In this document: piece after piece, positions 1 through 6,998 of the stretch
Layout: every line of letters starts with the position of its first letter
How positions within the stretch are numbered: position 1 is the stretch's first letter
Source of the DNA: Armatimonadota bacterium
GTDB taxonomy: Bacteria > Armatimonadota > SYMT01
Reading direction: 5' to 3'
Length of the DNA stretch: 7,119 bases
Assembly (NCBI GenBank): GCA_020696885.1
Contig: JAJFMS010000462.1
Coordinates: 1 to 7,119 of the forward strand
The notes under the pieces: generated by a model
Told to the model about the DNA's origin: nothing
Databases searched by the model: none
What the model saw: only the letters and a program-made list of their open reading frames with translations
Translations under genes and position numbers: made by a program

Positions 1-3000
1 AGCAGTTCAGCTCGAAATCAAGCTCATGGCCGGTGGAGAGGTAGGAGATCGGCGACTCCTTGCCGGCGGAGCTGTTGTCCTTCTGTAACCCTCCGAACGG
101 CAGGTAGTTGAAGTGCGCCTGGTGGTTTCCGTCGCTATCCACGATCAGGCGCGTGGACCCCAGGTGATCCGGGATGACGAAGAAGGTCCGGCCGCTGCGG
201 ACGTAGACTACCAGGCTCGTGCCGCTGTAGATGTACTGGGTCTCCTCCGCCGGTGCCGCGGTGCATTCCAACAGGGGCTGCGCCGCCAGCCCATGGGTGT
301 ACAGCTTTTTCTGGCTTTGCCATTGCTTCAAGACCCGCTTGCCGGCGGCGTCGTAGCGGAGTTGGAGGGTGCCGCCGTAGGTTTCCACGCTGTCCGGGAC
401 GGATCGGTTCCCGCCGTACTGAATGGCGCGGTGCGGCCCAAAGCTCGTGAGGCGCCCGCTCCGGTCGTGGGTGAGGGGCTGCGTGGGCTGGCCGAGGTCC
501 GTGAAGGTGTCCAGCCGGTTGGACTGCTGCTGGTACACCGGTGTGTACGGAGCGGCGCCCTCCTTGCGGGCCGGGAGGTTGCCGTTGGGATCGATCTGGA
601 GCGGCTCGCCGTTGGGGGCGGTCAATTCCCAGAGCGGCACCTTCTCCAGGCCGGGGCCGGCTTCCGTGGTCGCCTTCACCAGGCGGTTCAGGTAGTTGTA
701 CTCAAACCGGTACCGGTGCCCGCGGGGCGTGGCGCGGGAGGGGGCGAAGGTGATTGAGTTGAGGCCGGCTCCGGCGCTGCCCTGCCCGTATTCCAGTGTC
801 TCCTGGAGGAAGCGATCTCCGTTGGCGCCCGTGTACTCGATGTCGACCAGGTTGGCGTACTGGTCGTACCGGAACTGGCCCCGGATGCGCCTGTTGTTGA
901 GCATCTCGCTCGCCACGGTGCCGTCCAGGTTGTATTCGTAGCTGGCGAAGCGGTCCTGTTGGGCTTCCTCGCCCAGACGGCACATCAACCCGGCAGGGTT
1001 CGGCAGCGACCACACGGTGCGGGAGCCGGCGCCGGGGTAGTGGACCCCGGAGGCCCGACCGAGGGCGTCGTATTCGTAGCGGGTAACCCGGGGCTGGTTG
1101 TCGAAGGCGGAGACGCGCTGCTCCACCTGCATCACGCGCCCCCGCGGGTCGTAGAGGTAGCGCTCCGTGGCGATCTGTCCATCCGCGCTGCGTTCCTGAA
1201 CCTCCCGCAGCCGCCCGTTGGCGTTCGACACGGCGGCGCCGGCGGGGCTGGAGACGTCCGTATCGTAGAACCAGCGCGTGGTCCACGTGGAGGTCGCCTC
1301 CCGGCTCGGCCAGGTCCGGTCCGTATTGATCGCCGCCTGCATCGGGGCGTCTTCCCACCTCCGCTCGCTATAGCCCGCTTCCACCGGGCGGCCGGCGAGG
1401 TCGTAGCAGCGGTAGTAGAAGCGCGGCGGCGTCCCGGAGATGCTCGCCTGGGTAAGGAAGCAGCGGAGCCGGCCGGCGAGATCGTACAGGCGGAGGTCGG
1501 CGCCGGTATCCGCGTCTCGATAGGTGATCACCTGGCCGAGGAAGTTGAGGAACGTCAGCGTCTCGGGATACCCGGGAGGTCCGGTGCGATAACGATTGGG
1601 CGGATAGGTGTACTGATAGAGATACCCGTCCGCAGTACGCTCGGAGCGGTAGGTGGAGATCGACTTCTCCGTTCCCGCCCCGGTGGCTCGCGCAATGAGG
1701 CTGCCGAACCGATCGAAGACCTCCACCTGGGCGGAGACGCCCGCCGGGCCGGCGGGGAGGTAGCGGGTCTCGGTGCGGTAGTCTTCCGTGCGCGGGATCC
1801 CGACCCGATCGAACACCCAGCGGGCATCTGCGCTGCGGGTATAGTCGATCCGCACGTTCTTGAGACTGCGGGGAGCAAACCGCTTCCCGGGACGGGTGGT
1901 CTCCACCACCCGCGCCAGAGGACTACTCTCGCGCACCACGCGGGTGCAGGCGTACTCCGCGTCCTCTTTCACGGCCGGGTCGGTGAAAATCCGATCGTAG
2001 TAGCGTGAGACGGCCCCGGTGAGCCGGCCGCTGTCCCAGTCGTAGGTTGCCACCAGTCCCGGTTGGTAGCGCGCCGTCCATTCCACGGGGATCGGCTGGG
2101 TAGTCACCGCCGCCTGGCCCCAACCGTCATACACGGTCTGCGCAGCGATCAGTGGGGAGCCGTTGGGGTGCTGGCCCACGGCCTGGATCGGTCGGCCCAG
2201 GCCGTCCGTGTAACCCAACGACAGGATGGGGGAGTAGGCTTCGTACACCTCCCGCACGCGGACCGGATCGGAGCCGGGGCGAGCGCTGAGGCAACCGTTT
2301 CCGGGCGATTGGACGTCCTGGCTCAACAGCAGTTGCAAGCCCACGAACACCATCAACCGGGGACCGATGGACAGGATCAGGAATTCGTCGCTTCCTGTGG
2401 CGCCCGTGAACCCGCCGTTCCCCTTGGGATCGAGCAGGCGAATGGATTCCTGGGAGATCTCGATGAGCGCGGAGCCGAACGACACGTTCAGGCATTGCCG
2501 GGGCGCCGGGGAGTAGCGGAACCGCACGGCATAACCGGTCGGCCCGACGCCCACCGCCCTCCCGGCAAAGCTGGTGGCCTGGAAGAGCAGGATGCGGTCC
2601 TTATCTTTGAGCGGCGCCGGCTCGGCTGCGACGTATCGTCCGCCGTCCTGGGCCGTAATCGTCAGCGTCGTGTCCGGCCAGGCTTCCGTGGGACCGCCCT
2701 CGCCGCGCAGCGCCTTCGCCAGGTTGGAGACCGGTCGGTGGAAGTGGAGCGCCAGCAGCCGCTCGCCGGGGCCGATCTCCGCCACCAGGTTCTGGCGCTC
2801 GTCGTAGAGCCGGCGGCTGACGGTGCCGTGCCCGTCAATCCGCGTGATCGGCAGCCCGAACACCGGGTCCCGCACCGTCACCGCCAGCTTCGCGTCCACC
2901 GGACCGAAGTAGAAGCAGTCGATGAGCCCGTTGCACTTCACGGTGGGAGGCTCGTTGCGGGCGGGCGCCGCCACGGTGTGCTCCACCCAGCGCCAGCCGG

Positions 3001-6000
3001 GCGCCGGCGGAATCGCTCGCTGGTTCGGCCCGAACCCGATGAGCGCTCCGGGTCCCTGCTCGCACAGAATCCACGCGCCCACCTGGTACGCAATTCCCGG
3101 GCGCGGCGCGAACTGCTGCGGCGTAACGGAGGCACTGCCGCCGGCGATGCAGCCGGGTCCGGTATGGAACCGGCCCGCCGGCTCACTGTCGCGGGTAATC
3201 GCCCAACCCGCCCGGCTCTCCGTGGGGCCGAACCCCAGGTAACCCGCCTGGTTGCCGGCGACACTGGCGCCGGCAATGGTGGCGATCGCATTGTGGCGGG
3301 CGGAATCGAACACGGTGGAGAGGACGTTGCCTTCCACATCCGCGGTCTCCCGGGCCCATCCCTCCGGAGTGCGTGCGGTCACCTGCTCGGAGCGCCGCCA
3401 GTGAGCCTCCGGCGGGGTGCCGGCGGCGGGAAGCTCGCTCACCGTATGATCCAGCGAATGATACGTGGCATTGGAAGCCCAGACCGGGTACCCCAACCCG
3501 CGCCAGGCGCCGGGAGTGGGTGCGGCCGCGGGGCGCACCTGCGTCCACTGTGAGCCGCTGGCCGCAACCGTCAGCGTGCCTTCGGTGACTACCGATCCCA
3601 GCGCCGCCGTGATGTTGTTCTGGCGCTCCAACTCCGGGTAATAACTCCAGGCGTAGAGGTAGCGGGTAGATCGCGTCTCTTCACGTCCGGTCACGTCCTT
3701 GCGGCTGGAGGAGACGCGTGCCGGTAGGCCCTTTCCGTTCGGCTCGTAGGCCAGCGATACGGCCTGGCGCATCCCGTCCTGCACCGTCTCCAGGGCCGTG
3801 ACTACCGGGAAGTACGCCTTCTCGTTCCGGACGAGGGTCAGTTCCTGCACACGCCACGTGCGCTTCTCGGAGCTGTCCTCCTCCAGGGCGCCGTTGTTGT
3901 TGCGCAGCGTGCGCGAGTAGTACGGCACCCCCAGCGTGATGGCCGGGTACTGCGGGGCGTTGCTCTCCCCCGGCGCGTACGGAGCGTCGCCACCGGTGTA
4001 GAAATAATGCTCGGACCGGCCATTACGGGTGTCCGGGCCCTCGGAGGCGCCGCTGTAGGTGACGGTGGCTTTATTGAACACGCCGCCTTCGCCGGAAGGG
4101 GTGGGAACTCCGCCCTCGAAGTTGTAGTGCGTGTACACGATGCTCTGGCCGTCGTCCACCGCCTCGCGTTCGGCCACGTAGGTGGTTCGGGGCCCGAACA
4201 GCTGCTGATCGATGACGCGGTACAGGCGCAGGCTGGTAGCGCGCGCGAGGCTGGGTCCGTGGAATGTGAGGAACGACTCCGCACCCACCAGCACCGAGGG
4301 CTCGCCGTCGTGGTGCGTCATCGGCTCGCCGTCCCGCAGCCGGAATGGCTGCTCGAACAGGCCGCCGTTCTTGAAGAGGCGCACCCAGTCCGTGATGAGC
4401 GGGTAACCCGGCGGGTTTATCGGCTTGATGTTCCAGCCCACGCTGTACGTCACGAAACTGCCGGCGATGCGCGTCCGCGGTCCCTGGATCTTCAGGCTTT
4501 CGAACGGATGATCTTCTTCGTCCAGCGGCAGCGCGATCTCCCAATCCAGGGGAATGGCCAGGAACATCTCCGCCAGCGAAAGATAGCTCCACTGCTTCTC
4601 CCAGGCCGTCGGGTTGCCGTCTTTATAGTCCGGGAGGCGCTCTTCCCAGCGCTCGGCGCCGGGATTCCACTCGTGGTATCGGGCGTAACCGTCTCTTGTA
4701 ACGGAGAAGGAGTCCAGGCCGATGTAGTTGTTGTTCAGGCTGTCATGATCGAATTCTTGCCGGTGCCAGCTGCTGCCCACGAAGCGGAAGGCATGCCGCT
4801 TGTTCTGGCCGACGGCAAACATCGTCGGCGGCGCATGGTCTACCAGGACCATGCTTCCCGCCACTACGGCCCGTGCCCGGTAGTCGGACCCCCGGTTCCA
4901 CACGTCGAAGAGCGCCACCTCGGGGTCGAGTAGCTGTCCGTGATCTTCCCAGCGGTAAATAAACGCCCGGTGATGGTCCGTGCTCGGGATCACGGGCGGG
5001 TCTTCCCGGAAGAACGACCGCACCACGGCAAAGCCATCTCCCAGCTCCACGCTGAGCTCGCGCTGCTTGACCAGCGCATTCCTATCCCAGAGCGGCGGGC
5101 CGCCGCCCCGTTGGGCCTCCACCCAGTCGCCGCCGTGGTTCAGTCGCATGAGGCTCCACATCGCGAAGCCTTCCGATGGCGCGCCGATAAAGAACAGCGT
5201 GTCCCGATCCGCAGCCATCGCGAACGTCGGCTCATGCATGGGGGGGAAGTGCCATTCCGCATCCCGTTCTCGCCAACCGGTGCCGTCCCGGCTGAAGCGC
5301 CGGAGTAGTCCCTGGGACGGGAGGAGCCAGGCAAAGAAGCGGTCGCCGATGGCGCTGATGCCCTGGTCGACCGGCACATCGAACGTGGAGCGGACCCACG
5401 CGCCCGTTTTGGTCTGGCTGCGGGTGAAGAGCTGCAGCGAATCCCGCTGCCCAGGTACCCGCAGGGCAAAGAAGTCGGAGCGCGTCTCCACCGTCGCCGC
5501 GCGATCCGGGGTGACGTTGAACGGCCCGACAGTCTCGGTGATCCACTTCCCAGCCCAGGTGTAGACGCTGAGGTGCATCTTGCCGGGGTTCCCGGCGGCG
5601 CCCTGCCAGAGCACCACCACGTAGTCCGGACCGAAGTAGGTCCACGGGTGATCCCAGGAGCCCTCGGGGCGCTGGATTTCGAGCTCGCGCAGCGTTCCTT
5701 CCAGCGCGACCTCTCGGAAGCGGTACTGAACGCTGCCGCCGGTGGGGAGGGTGTGGGACCGCAGGGCGCCGTAGACCGCTCCCCGATCTCCATTGAACAG
5801 CCGGCTCCGGTAGTGGAGCCCTGCGCCTACGCCGTCCTCTCCGCGCTCCCCGAAATAGGCGAAGGCGTGTCCCGCATCCAGCGGTGCGCCAGCGGGATCG
5901 TAGGCGCGCACCTCCGTCAGTAACCGCTTGCGCAGTTCCTCTTGTCCGATGGAGCGGTACTCCAGTCGCACGGTGCGCGCCTTCACCCCGCCTTCCGTGA

Positions 6001-6838
6001 ACACGTCCAGCGCAGCGAGGTAGGTAGTGTCCAGGCGTTCCTGATGTCCGTCAGCGCCCGGAGGCCCTCCTTCTTCCCAACGCTGGTACTCCCACCGGTC
6101 CTTCTCCTGGTACCGCAGCTCCACCCGGTCGTGATGGGGGCCGGTAACACGGACAAGTCGGCACGCGGCGGTGAACTGCTGCCGGTGATCGCCCCGGTTG
6201 CCCACGGGATAGGTGGTCTGCTCGTAGGCGTAGAGCACGCGGTCCTCGTAGCAGTTCTCCCGGCAGCTCAGGTTCCAGACCGCGGCGTGCTGGCGCTGAC
6301 CGTCGCCGGAGGAGCTGACACCGATCCAGTTTCCCCACACCACGCTCCATTCCACGGCTCGCGCGCCCCCGAAAGGCGTCTTCTCGTTTCCCCCGTAGAA
6401 CGACCGGTCGCCATTCTCTCGGATTACGGTCCACAGCTCGAACTCCGGTTGAAAACGAATCTTCCAGAACGGCGCGTTGCGGGAGAAGTAGATCTCGCCG
6501 TCCCCGTCGGTCCCACCGAACACGAGCGAGGAGCCGCCCTCCGGCGTGATCAGCAGATACCCGTCGTTATCCGTGGCGACGTCGCCGCGCGGATCCCGGA
6601 GGATGCGTTCGCCCAGCAGCGACCATCCCAGGCCTACCGGTCCGGTTGGCGCTTCGAGGTTCCAGATGTCGGTGCCGTCGATCGTGCTGTTATAGTGGAG
6701 CGTGACCTGCGCTCCCACCCCCCGCAGCTCGGTCACCCCCGCAAGGGGCAGGGAGAAGGTGACCGTTCCACTGGCCAGGTCCACGTTCCCGGAAGGGGAG
6801 GCCCCCGGTTTCATGGTTCCGTTCGGACTGCTGGGCAT
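1..6838 (-). CDS. Giant RHS/YD-repeat protein, SpvB/TcB-like N-terminus (3' end beyond window)
   Basis: One frame stays open for 2,279 codons from ATG 6838 to the left edge; the C-terminus is missing. Seen in order: residues 20-160 carry the RHS entry pattern (ASGTVTFSLPL, LHYNS, GLGWSLLGERI, then WTVIRENGDRSFYGG); PTGGSVQYRF at 366-375; Trp-ended propeller-like repeats at 400-740; beta-rich modules at 1181-1515; DGLGRPIQ at 1545-1552; YD repeats at 1785-2163; DHLGSTRLIV at 2224-2233; YLPFGG at 2245-2250; TGHELDFE at 2269-2276. In known RHS and TcB-TcC proteins these parts build a hollow beta-shell that encloses a C-terminal toxin or effector released by self-cleavage; here that role is inferred. 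The ATG is supported by GAGGT six bases upstream and by an in-frame TGA four codons upstream. No Sec signal peptide or clear membrane segment is visible. A wall-type or adhesive RHS protein is the alternative. The family call is firm; the function is open. Confidence 0.95.
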   Translation of the reverse strand, partial: MPSSPNGTMKPGASPSGNVDLASGTVTFSLPLAGVTELRGVGAQVTLHYNSTIDGTDIWNLEAPTGPVGLGWSLLGERILRDPRGDVATDNDGYLLITPEGGSSLVFGGTDGDGEIYFSRNAPFWKIRFQPEFELWTVIRENGDRSFYGGNEKTPFGGARAVEWSVVWGNWIGVSSSGDGQRQHAAVWNLSCRENCYEDRVLYAYEQTTYPVGNRGDHRQQFTAACRLVRVTGPHHDRVELRYQEKDRWEYQRWEEGGPPGADGHQERLDTTYLAALDVFTEGGVKARTVRLEYRSIGQEELRKRLLTEVRAYDPAGAPLDAGHAFAYFGERGEDGVGAGLHYRSRLFNGDRGAVYGALRSHTLPTGGSVQYRFREVALEGTLRELEIQRPEGSWDHPWTYFGPDYVVVLWQGAAGNPGKMHLSVYTWAGKWITETVGPFNVTPDRAATVETRSDFFALRVPGQRDSLQLFTRSQTKTGAWVRSTFDVPVDQGISAIGDRFFAWLLPSQGLLRRFSRDGTGWRERDAEWHFPPMHEPTFAMAADRDTLFFIGAPSEGFAMWSLMRLNHGGDWVEAQRGGGPPLWDRNALVKQRELSVELGDGFAVVRSFFREDPPVIPSTDHHRAFIYRWEDHGQLLDPEVALFDVWNRGSDYRARAVVAGSMVLVDHAPPTMFAVGQNKRHAFRFVGSSWHRQEFDHDSLNNNYIGLDSFSVTRDGYARYHEWNPGAERWEERLPDYKDGNPTAWEKQWSYLSLAEMFLAIPLDWEIALPLDEEDHPFESLKIQGPRTRIAGSFVTYSVGWNIKPINPPGYPLITDWVRLFKNGGLFEQPFRLRDGEPMTHHDGEPSVLVGAESFLTFHGPSLARATSLRLYRVIDQQLFGPRTTYVAEREAVDDGQSIVYTHYNFEGGVPTPSGEGGVFNKATVTYSGASEGPDTRNGRSEHYFYTGGDAPYAPGESNAPQYPAITLGVPYYSRTLRNNNGALEEDSSEKRTWRVQELTLVRNEKAYFPVVTALETVQDGMRQAVSLAYEPNGKGLPARVSSSRKDVTGREETRSTRYLYAWSYYPELERQNNITAALGSVVTEGTLTVAASGSQWTQVRPAAAPTPGAWRGLGYPVWASNATYHSLDHTVSELPAAGTPPEAHWRRSEQVTARTPEGWARETADVEGNVLSTVFDSARHNAIATIAGASVAGNQAGYLGFGPTESRAGWAITRDSEPAGRFHTGPGCIAGGSASVTPQQFAPRPGIAYQVGAWILCEQGPGALIGFGPNQRAIPPAPGWRWVEHTVAAPARNEPPTVKCNGLIDCFYFGPVDAKLAVTVRDPVFGLPITRIDGHGTVSRRLYDERQNLVAEIGPGERLLALHFHRPVSNLAKALRGEGGPTEAWPDTTLTITAQDGGRYVAAEPAPLKDKDRILLFQATSFAGRAVGVGPTGYAVRFRYSPAPRQCLNVSFGSALIEISQESIRLLDPKGNGGFTGATGSDEFLILSIGPRLMVFVGLQLLLSQDVQSPGNGCLSARPGSDPVRVREVYEAYSPILSLGYTDGLGRPIQAVGQHPNGSPLIAAQTVYDGWGQAAVTTQPIPVEWTARYQPGLVATYDWDSGRLTGAVSRYYDRIFTDPAVKEDAEYACTRVVRESSPLARVVETTRPGKRFAPRSLKNVRIDYTRSADARWVFDRVGIPRTEDYRTETRYLPAGPAGVSAQVEVFDRFGSLIARATGAGTEKSISTYRSERTADGYLYQYTYPPNRYRTGPPGYPETLTFLNFLGQVITYRDADTGADLRLYDLAGRLRCFLTQASISGTPPRFYYRCYDLAGRPVEAGYSERRWEDAPMQAAINTDRTWPSREATSTWTTRWFYDTDVSSPAGAAVSNANGRLREVQERSADGQIATERYLYDPRGRVMQVEQRVSAFDNQPRVTRYEYDALGRASGVHYPGAGSRTVWSLPNPAGLMCRLGEEAQQDRFASYEYNLDGTVASEMLNNRRIRGQFRYDQYANLVDIEYTGANGDRFLQETLEYGQGSAGAGLNSITFAPSRATPRGHRYRFEYNYLNRLVKATTEAGPGLEKVPLWELTAPNGEPLQIDPNGNLPARKEGAAPYTPVYQQQSNRLDTFTDLGQPTQPLTHDRSGRLTSFGPHRAIQYGGNRSVPDSVETYGGTLQLRYDAAGKRVLKQWQSQKKLYTHGLAAQPLLECTAAPAEETQYIYSGTSLVVYVRSGRTFFVIPDHLGSTRLIVDSDGNHQAHFNYLPFGGLQKDNSSAGKESPISYLSTGHELDFELNC
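2..235 (-). other. Start of RHS-associated core (residues 2202-2279, cut by window edge)
   Basis: The segment reads YIYSGTSLVVYV, then PDHLGSTRLIVDSDGN (2223-2238), FNYLPFGG (2243-2250) and STGHELDFELN (2268-2278). This is the canonical order of the RHS-associated core. The next expected elements, a '(Y/F)(Y/M)xARxY' strand and the 'GRFxSxD' end followed by the variable tip, fall just outside. The aspartic-protease site that releases the tip in TcC and related proteins, if present, would also be there. The toxin or effector type therefore cannot be read from this window. Confidence 0.85.
329..1498 (-). repeat. YD-repeat shell (residues 1781-2170)
   Basis: Recognisable YD units have their Y-D (or Y-N) pairs at residues 1785, 1812, 1896, 1923, 1969, 1991, 2047 and 2162, with a weaker HD unit at 2124. 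The best are LYDLAGRLRCF, YDLAGRPVEAGY, YLYDPRGRVMQVE, YEYDALGRASGVHYPG and RYDAAGKRV. The spacing is mostly 22-60 residues, as is usual where YD units alternate with non-consensus strands in an RHS spiral. Two adjacent units (1785 and 1812) share YDLAGR and nearly the same DNA, which suggests a local duplication. Further YD-like units lie upstream at 1345 and 1570. Confidence 0.85.
1874..2233 (-). other. DUF6443-like RHS segment (residues 1536-1655)
   Basis: Residues 1543-1552 read YTDGLGRPIQ, followed by TVYDGWGQ at 1568-1575 with a PIPVEW strand, and then a RESSPLARVVETTRPGK block around 1636-1652. This order ('y.DGLGRpiQ ... vYDgwGr ... E.SPl.Rv...PG') is the signature I recognise from the DUF6443-type region of large RHS proteins, best known from Bacteroidota. 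There it comes just before the main run of YD repeats, and here the YD repeats also follow. Confidence 0.55.
2294..2692 (-). other. Possible LamG/ConA-like insert (residues 1383-1515)
   Basis: Between a YD-like unit and the DGLGRPIQ region is a stretch without YD repeats that alternates in a beta manner (TLTITAQDGGRYV, RILLFQATSF, YAVRFRYS, CLNVSFGSALIEIS, EFLILSIGPRLMVFVG). The segment GPRLMVFVGLQLLLSQDV at 1492-1509 resembles the 'rl.vyVnG.ll' strand pair of LamG/concanavalin-type sandwich domains, except that the usual Asn/Asp before Gly is missing. It may be a binding domain displayed on the outside of the shell. This is pattern reading only; a degenerate shell segment is the alternative. 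Confidence 0.25.
2879..3298 (-). other. Beta-sandwich-like module with GFGP motifs and four Cys (residues 1181-1320)
   Basis: This segment sits between the middle beta-rich part and the first YD-like unit (YDERQNLV at 1345-1352). It reads RFHTGPG, then a YQVGAWIL strand, then GWRWVEHTV, and ends with GLIDCFYFGPVDAKL. That order resembles the carbohydrate-binding-like modules ('TG...yvvsaWv...W..v...IDdv...P.da') found at the same place in many large RHS proteins, where they precede a 'dp..G..t..D..G' linker; here that linker is DPVFGLPITRIDGHG at 1324-1338. The GFGP motif occurs twice (1202-1205, 1268-1271) and as YFGP at 1310-1313. Cys lie at 1230, 1259, 1302 and 1308. A ligand cannot be inferred. 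Confidence 0.4.
4619..5638 (-). other. Propeller-like repeat region, about seven blades (residues 401-740)
   Basis: Seven degenerate repeats of 40-63 residues can be laid out. Most begin with a hydrophobic strand (YVVVLW 406-411, FFALRV 456-461, FFAWLL 501-506, TLFFIG 547-552, GFAVVR 602-607, MVLVDH 663-668, SFSVTRDGY 710-718). Most then run through an aromatic strand to a Trp-ended strand (GKW 429-431, GAW 479-481, GW 521-522, GDW 570-572, SSW 689-691, ERW 729-731). The fifth repeat lacks the terminal Trp. Spacing and strand pattern suit a beta-propeller, and the position after the SpvB-like entry is where TcB carries its TcA-docking propeller. The Asp/Gly-rich calcium loops of FG-GAP blades are absent, so it is not a standard FG-GAP propeller. 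Confidence 0.4.
5699..6838 (-). other. SpvB/TcB-like N-terminal entry region (residues 1-380)
   Basis: Residues 20-105 match the pattern I know from SpvB/TcB N-termini: a SGTVTFSLPL opening, a LHYNS strand, GLGWSL at 69-74 and a DNDGYLL segment at 90-96. A W-x-V-x-x-x-(D/N)G-x-x-x-x-YGG block follows at 136-150, then paired VEW and AVWNL segments with VLYAYEQ at 201-207. The region closes with LPTGGSVQYRF at 364-374, the 'P-x-GG' strand common in large RHS proteins. In TcB this part forms the first turns of the shell. The assignment rests on motif recognition by eye, not on a profile search. Confidence 0.6.
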
Positions 6839-6844
6839 CAAGGG

Positions 6845-6849
6845 ACCTC
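6845..6849 (-). promoter_or_regulatory. Ribosome binding site of the RHS gene
   Basis: On the minus strand GAGGT precedes ATG 6838 by six bases (CCCTTG), a good Shine-Dalgarno spacing. An in-frame TGA at 6850-6848 overlaps this site, so translation cannot start further upstream in this frame. TTG at 6841 is the only other possible start and is too close to the site to be favoured. This fixes the N-terminus at MPSSPNG. Confidence 0.7.
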
Positions 6850-6895
6850 ACTGGCGATCGGGTGCTGCTCGAACTACCAGCCTGTTGCCATACAA
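6848..6895 (-). other. Possible 15-codon leader frame before the RHS gene
   Basis: A TTG at 6895 follows a strong AAAGGAG (6911-6905) by nine bases and opens a 15-codon frame ending at TGA 6850-6848. That stop overlaps the GAGGT of the RHS gene and lies nine bases before its ATG, a layout typical of translational coupling. The peptide (LYGNRLVVRAAPDRQ) is not recognised. The same ribosome binding site is 13 bases from ATG 6891, which would give only five codons. A chance purine run is the alternative. Confidence 0.2.
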
Positions 6896-6901
6896 GGGGC
6901 C

Positions 6902-6929
6902 GATCTCCTTTAGACACACCCTAAAGATC
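6902..6929 (-). promoter_or_regulatory. Dyad CTTTAG-N7-CTAAAG over the upstream Shine-Dalgarno
   Basis: A perfect 6-bp inverted repeat, CTTTAG (6908-6913) and CTAAAG (6921-6926), is separated by seven bases. It can extend outward with GAT/ATC pairs after a two-base bulge, between the GATC sites at 6902-6905 and 6926-6929. As RNA from the minus strand, one arm would cover the first bases of AAAGGAG and could hide it. As DNA, the 6-7-6 layout would suit a dimeric repressor. It lies about 70 bases upstream of the RHS start. Confidence 0.3.
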
Positions 6930-6970
6930 CACCAATTGATTGATATGCGGCTTAAGATACACATGATTGC
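6905..6970 (-). promoter_or_regulatory. AT-richer stretch, likely promoter region
   Basis: This stretch is clearly richer in A/T than the coding sequence and is the only such island upstream of the gene. On the minus strand TTGGTG (6935-6930) followed after 15 bases by TCTAAA is a weak -35/-10 candidate; TATCTT and TATCAAT are other -10-like strings. None is a good consensus, so only the region is proposed. Confidence 0.3.
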
Positions 6971-6998
6971 TAGGTAGGGTGGCGAGGGGGAGTTTGAT

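Noticed and set aside
702..1358. Minus-strand frames of 60-220 codons in other phases across the RHS gene
   Set aside because: They overlap the continuous RHS frame, which has clear family motifs throughout; they are out-of-phase shadows.
2063..3553. 496-codon open frame on the plus strand, and other long plus-strand frames (959-2008, 4007-4933, 5942-6913)
   Set aside because: They lie wholly or almost wholly antisense to the RHS gene, are rich in Arg, Gly, Ala and His as expected from GC-rich codon constraint, and show no recognisable domain.
1..6838. Frameshift or pseudogene in the giant gene
   Set aside because: Translating every line in the single frame gave no stop, and family motifs at both ends (GLGWSL near the start, DHLGSTR at the far end) are in the same phase.
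6690..6917. 75-codon minus-strand frame starting GTG at 6917, overlapping the RHS start
   Set aside because: It has no well-spaced ribosome binding site, overlaps the motif-bearing SGTVTFSLPL region out of phase, and resembles no known domain.
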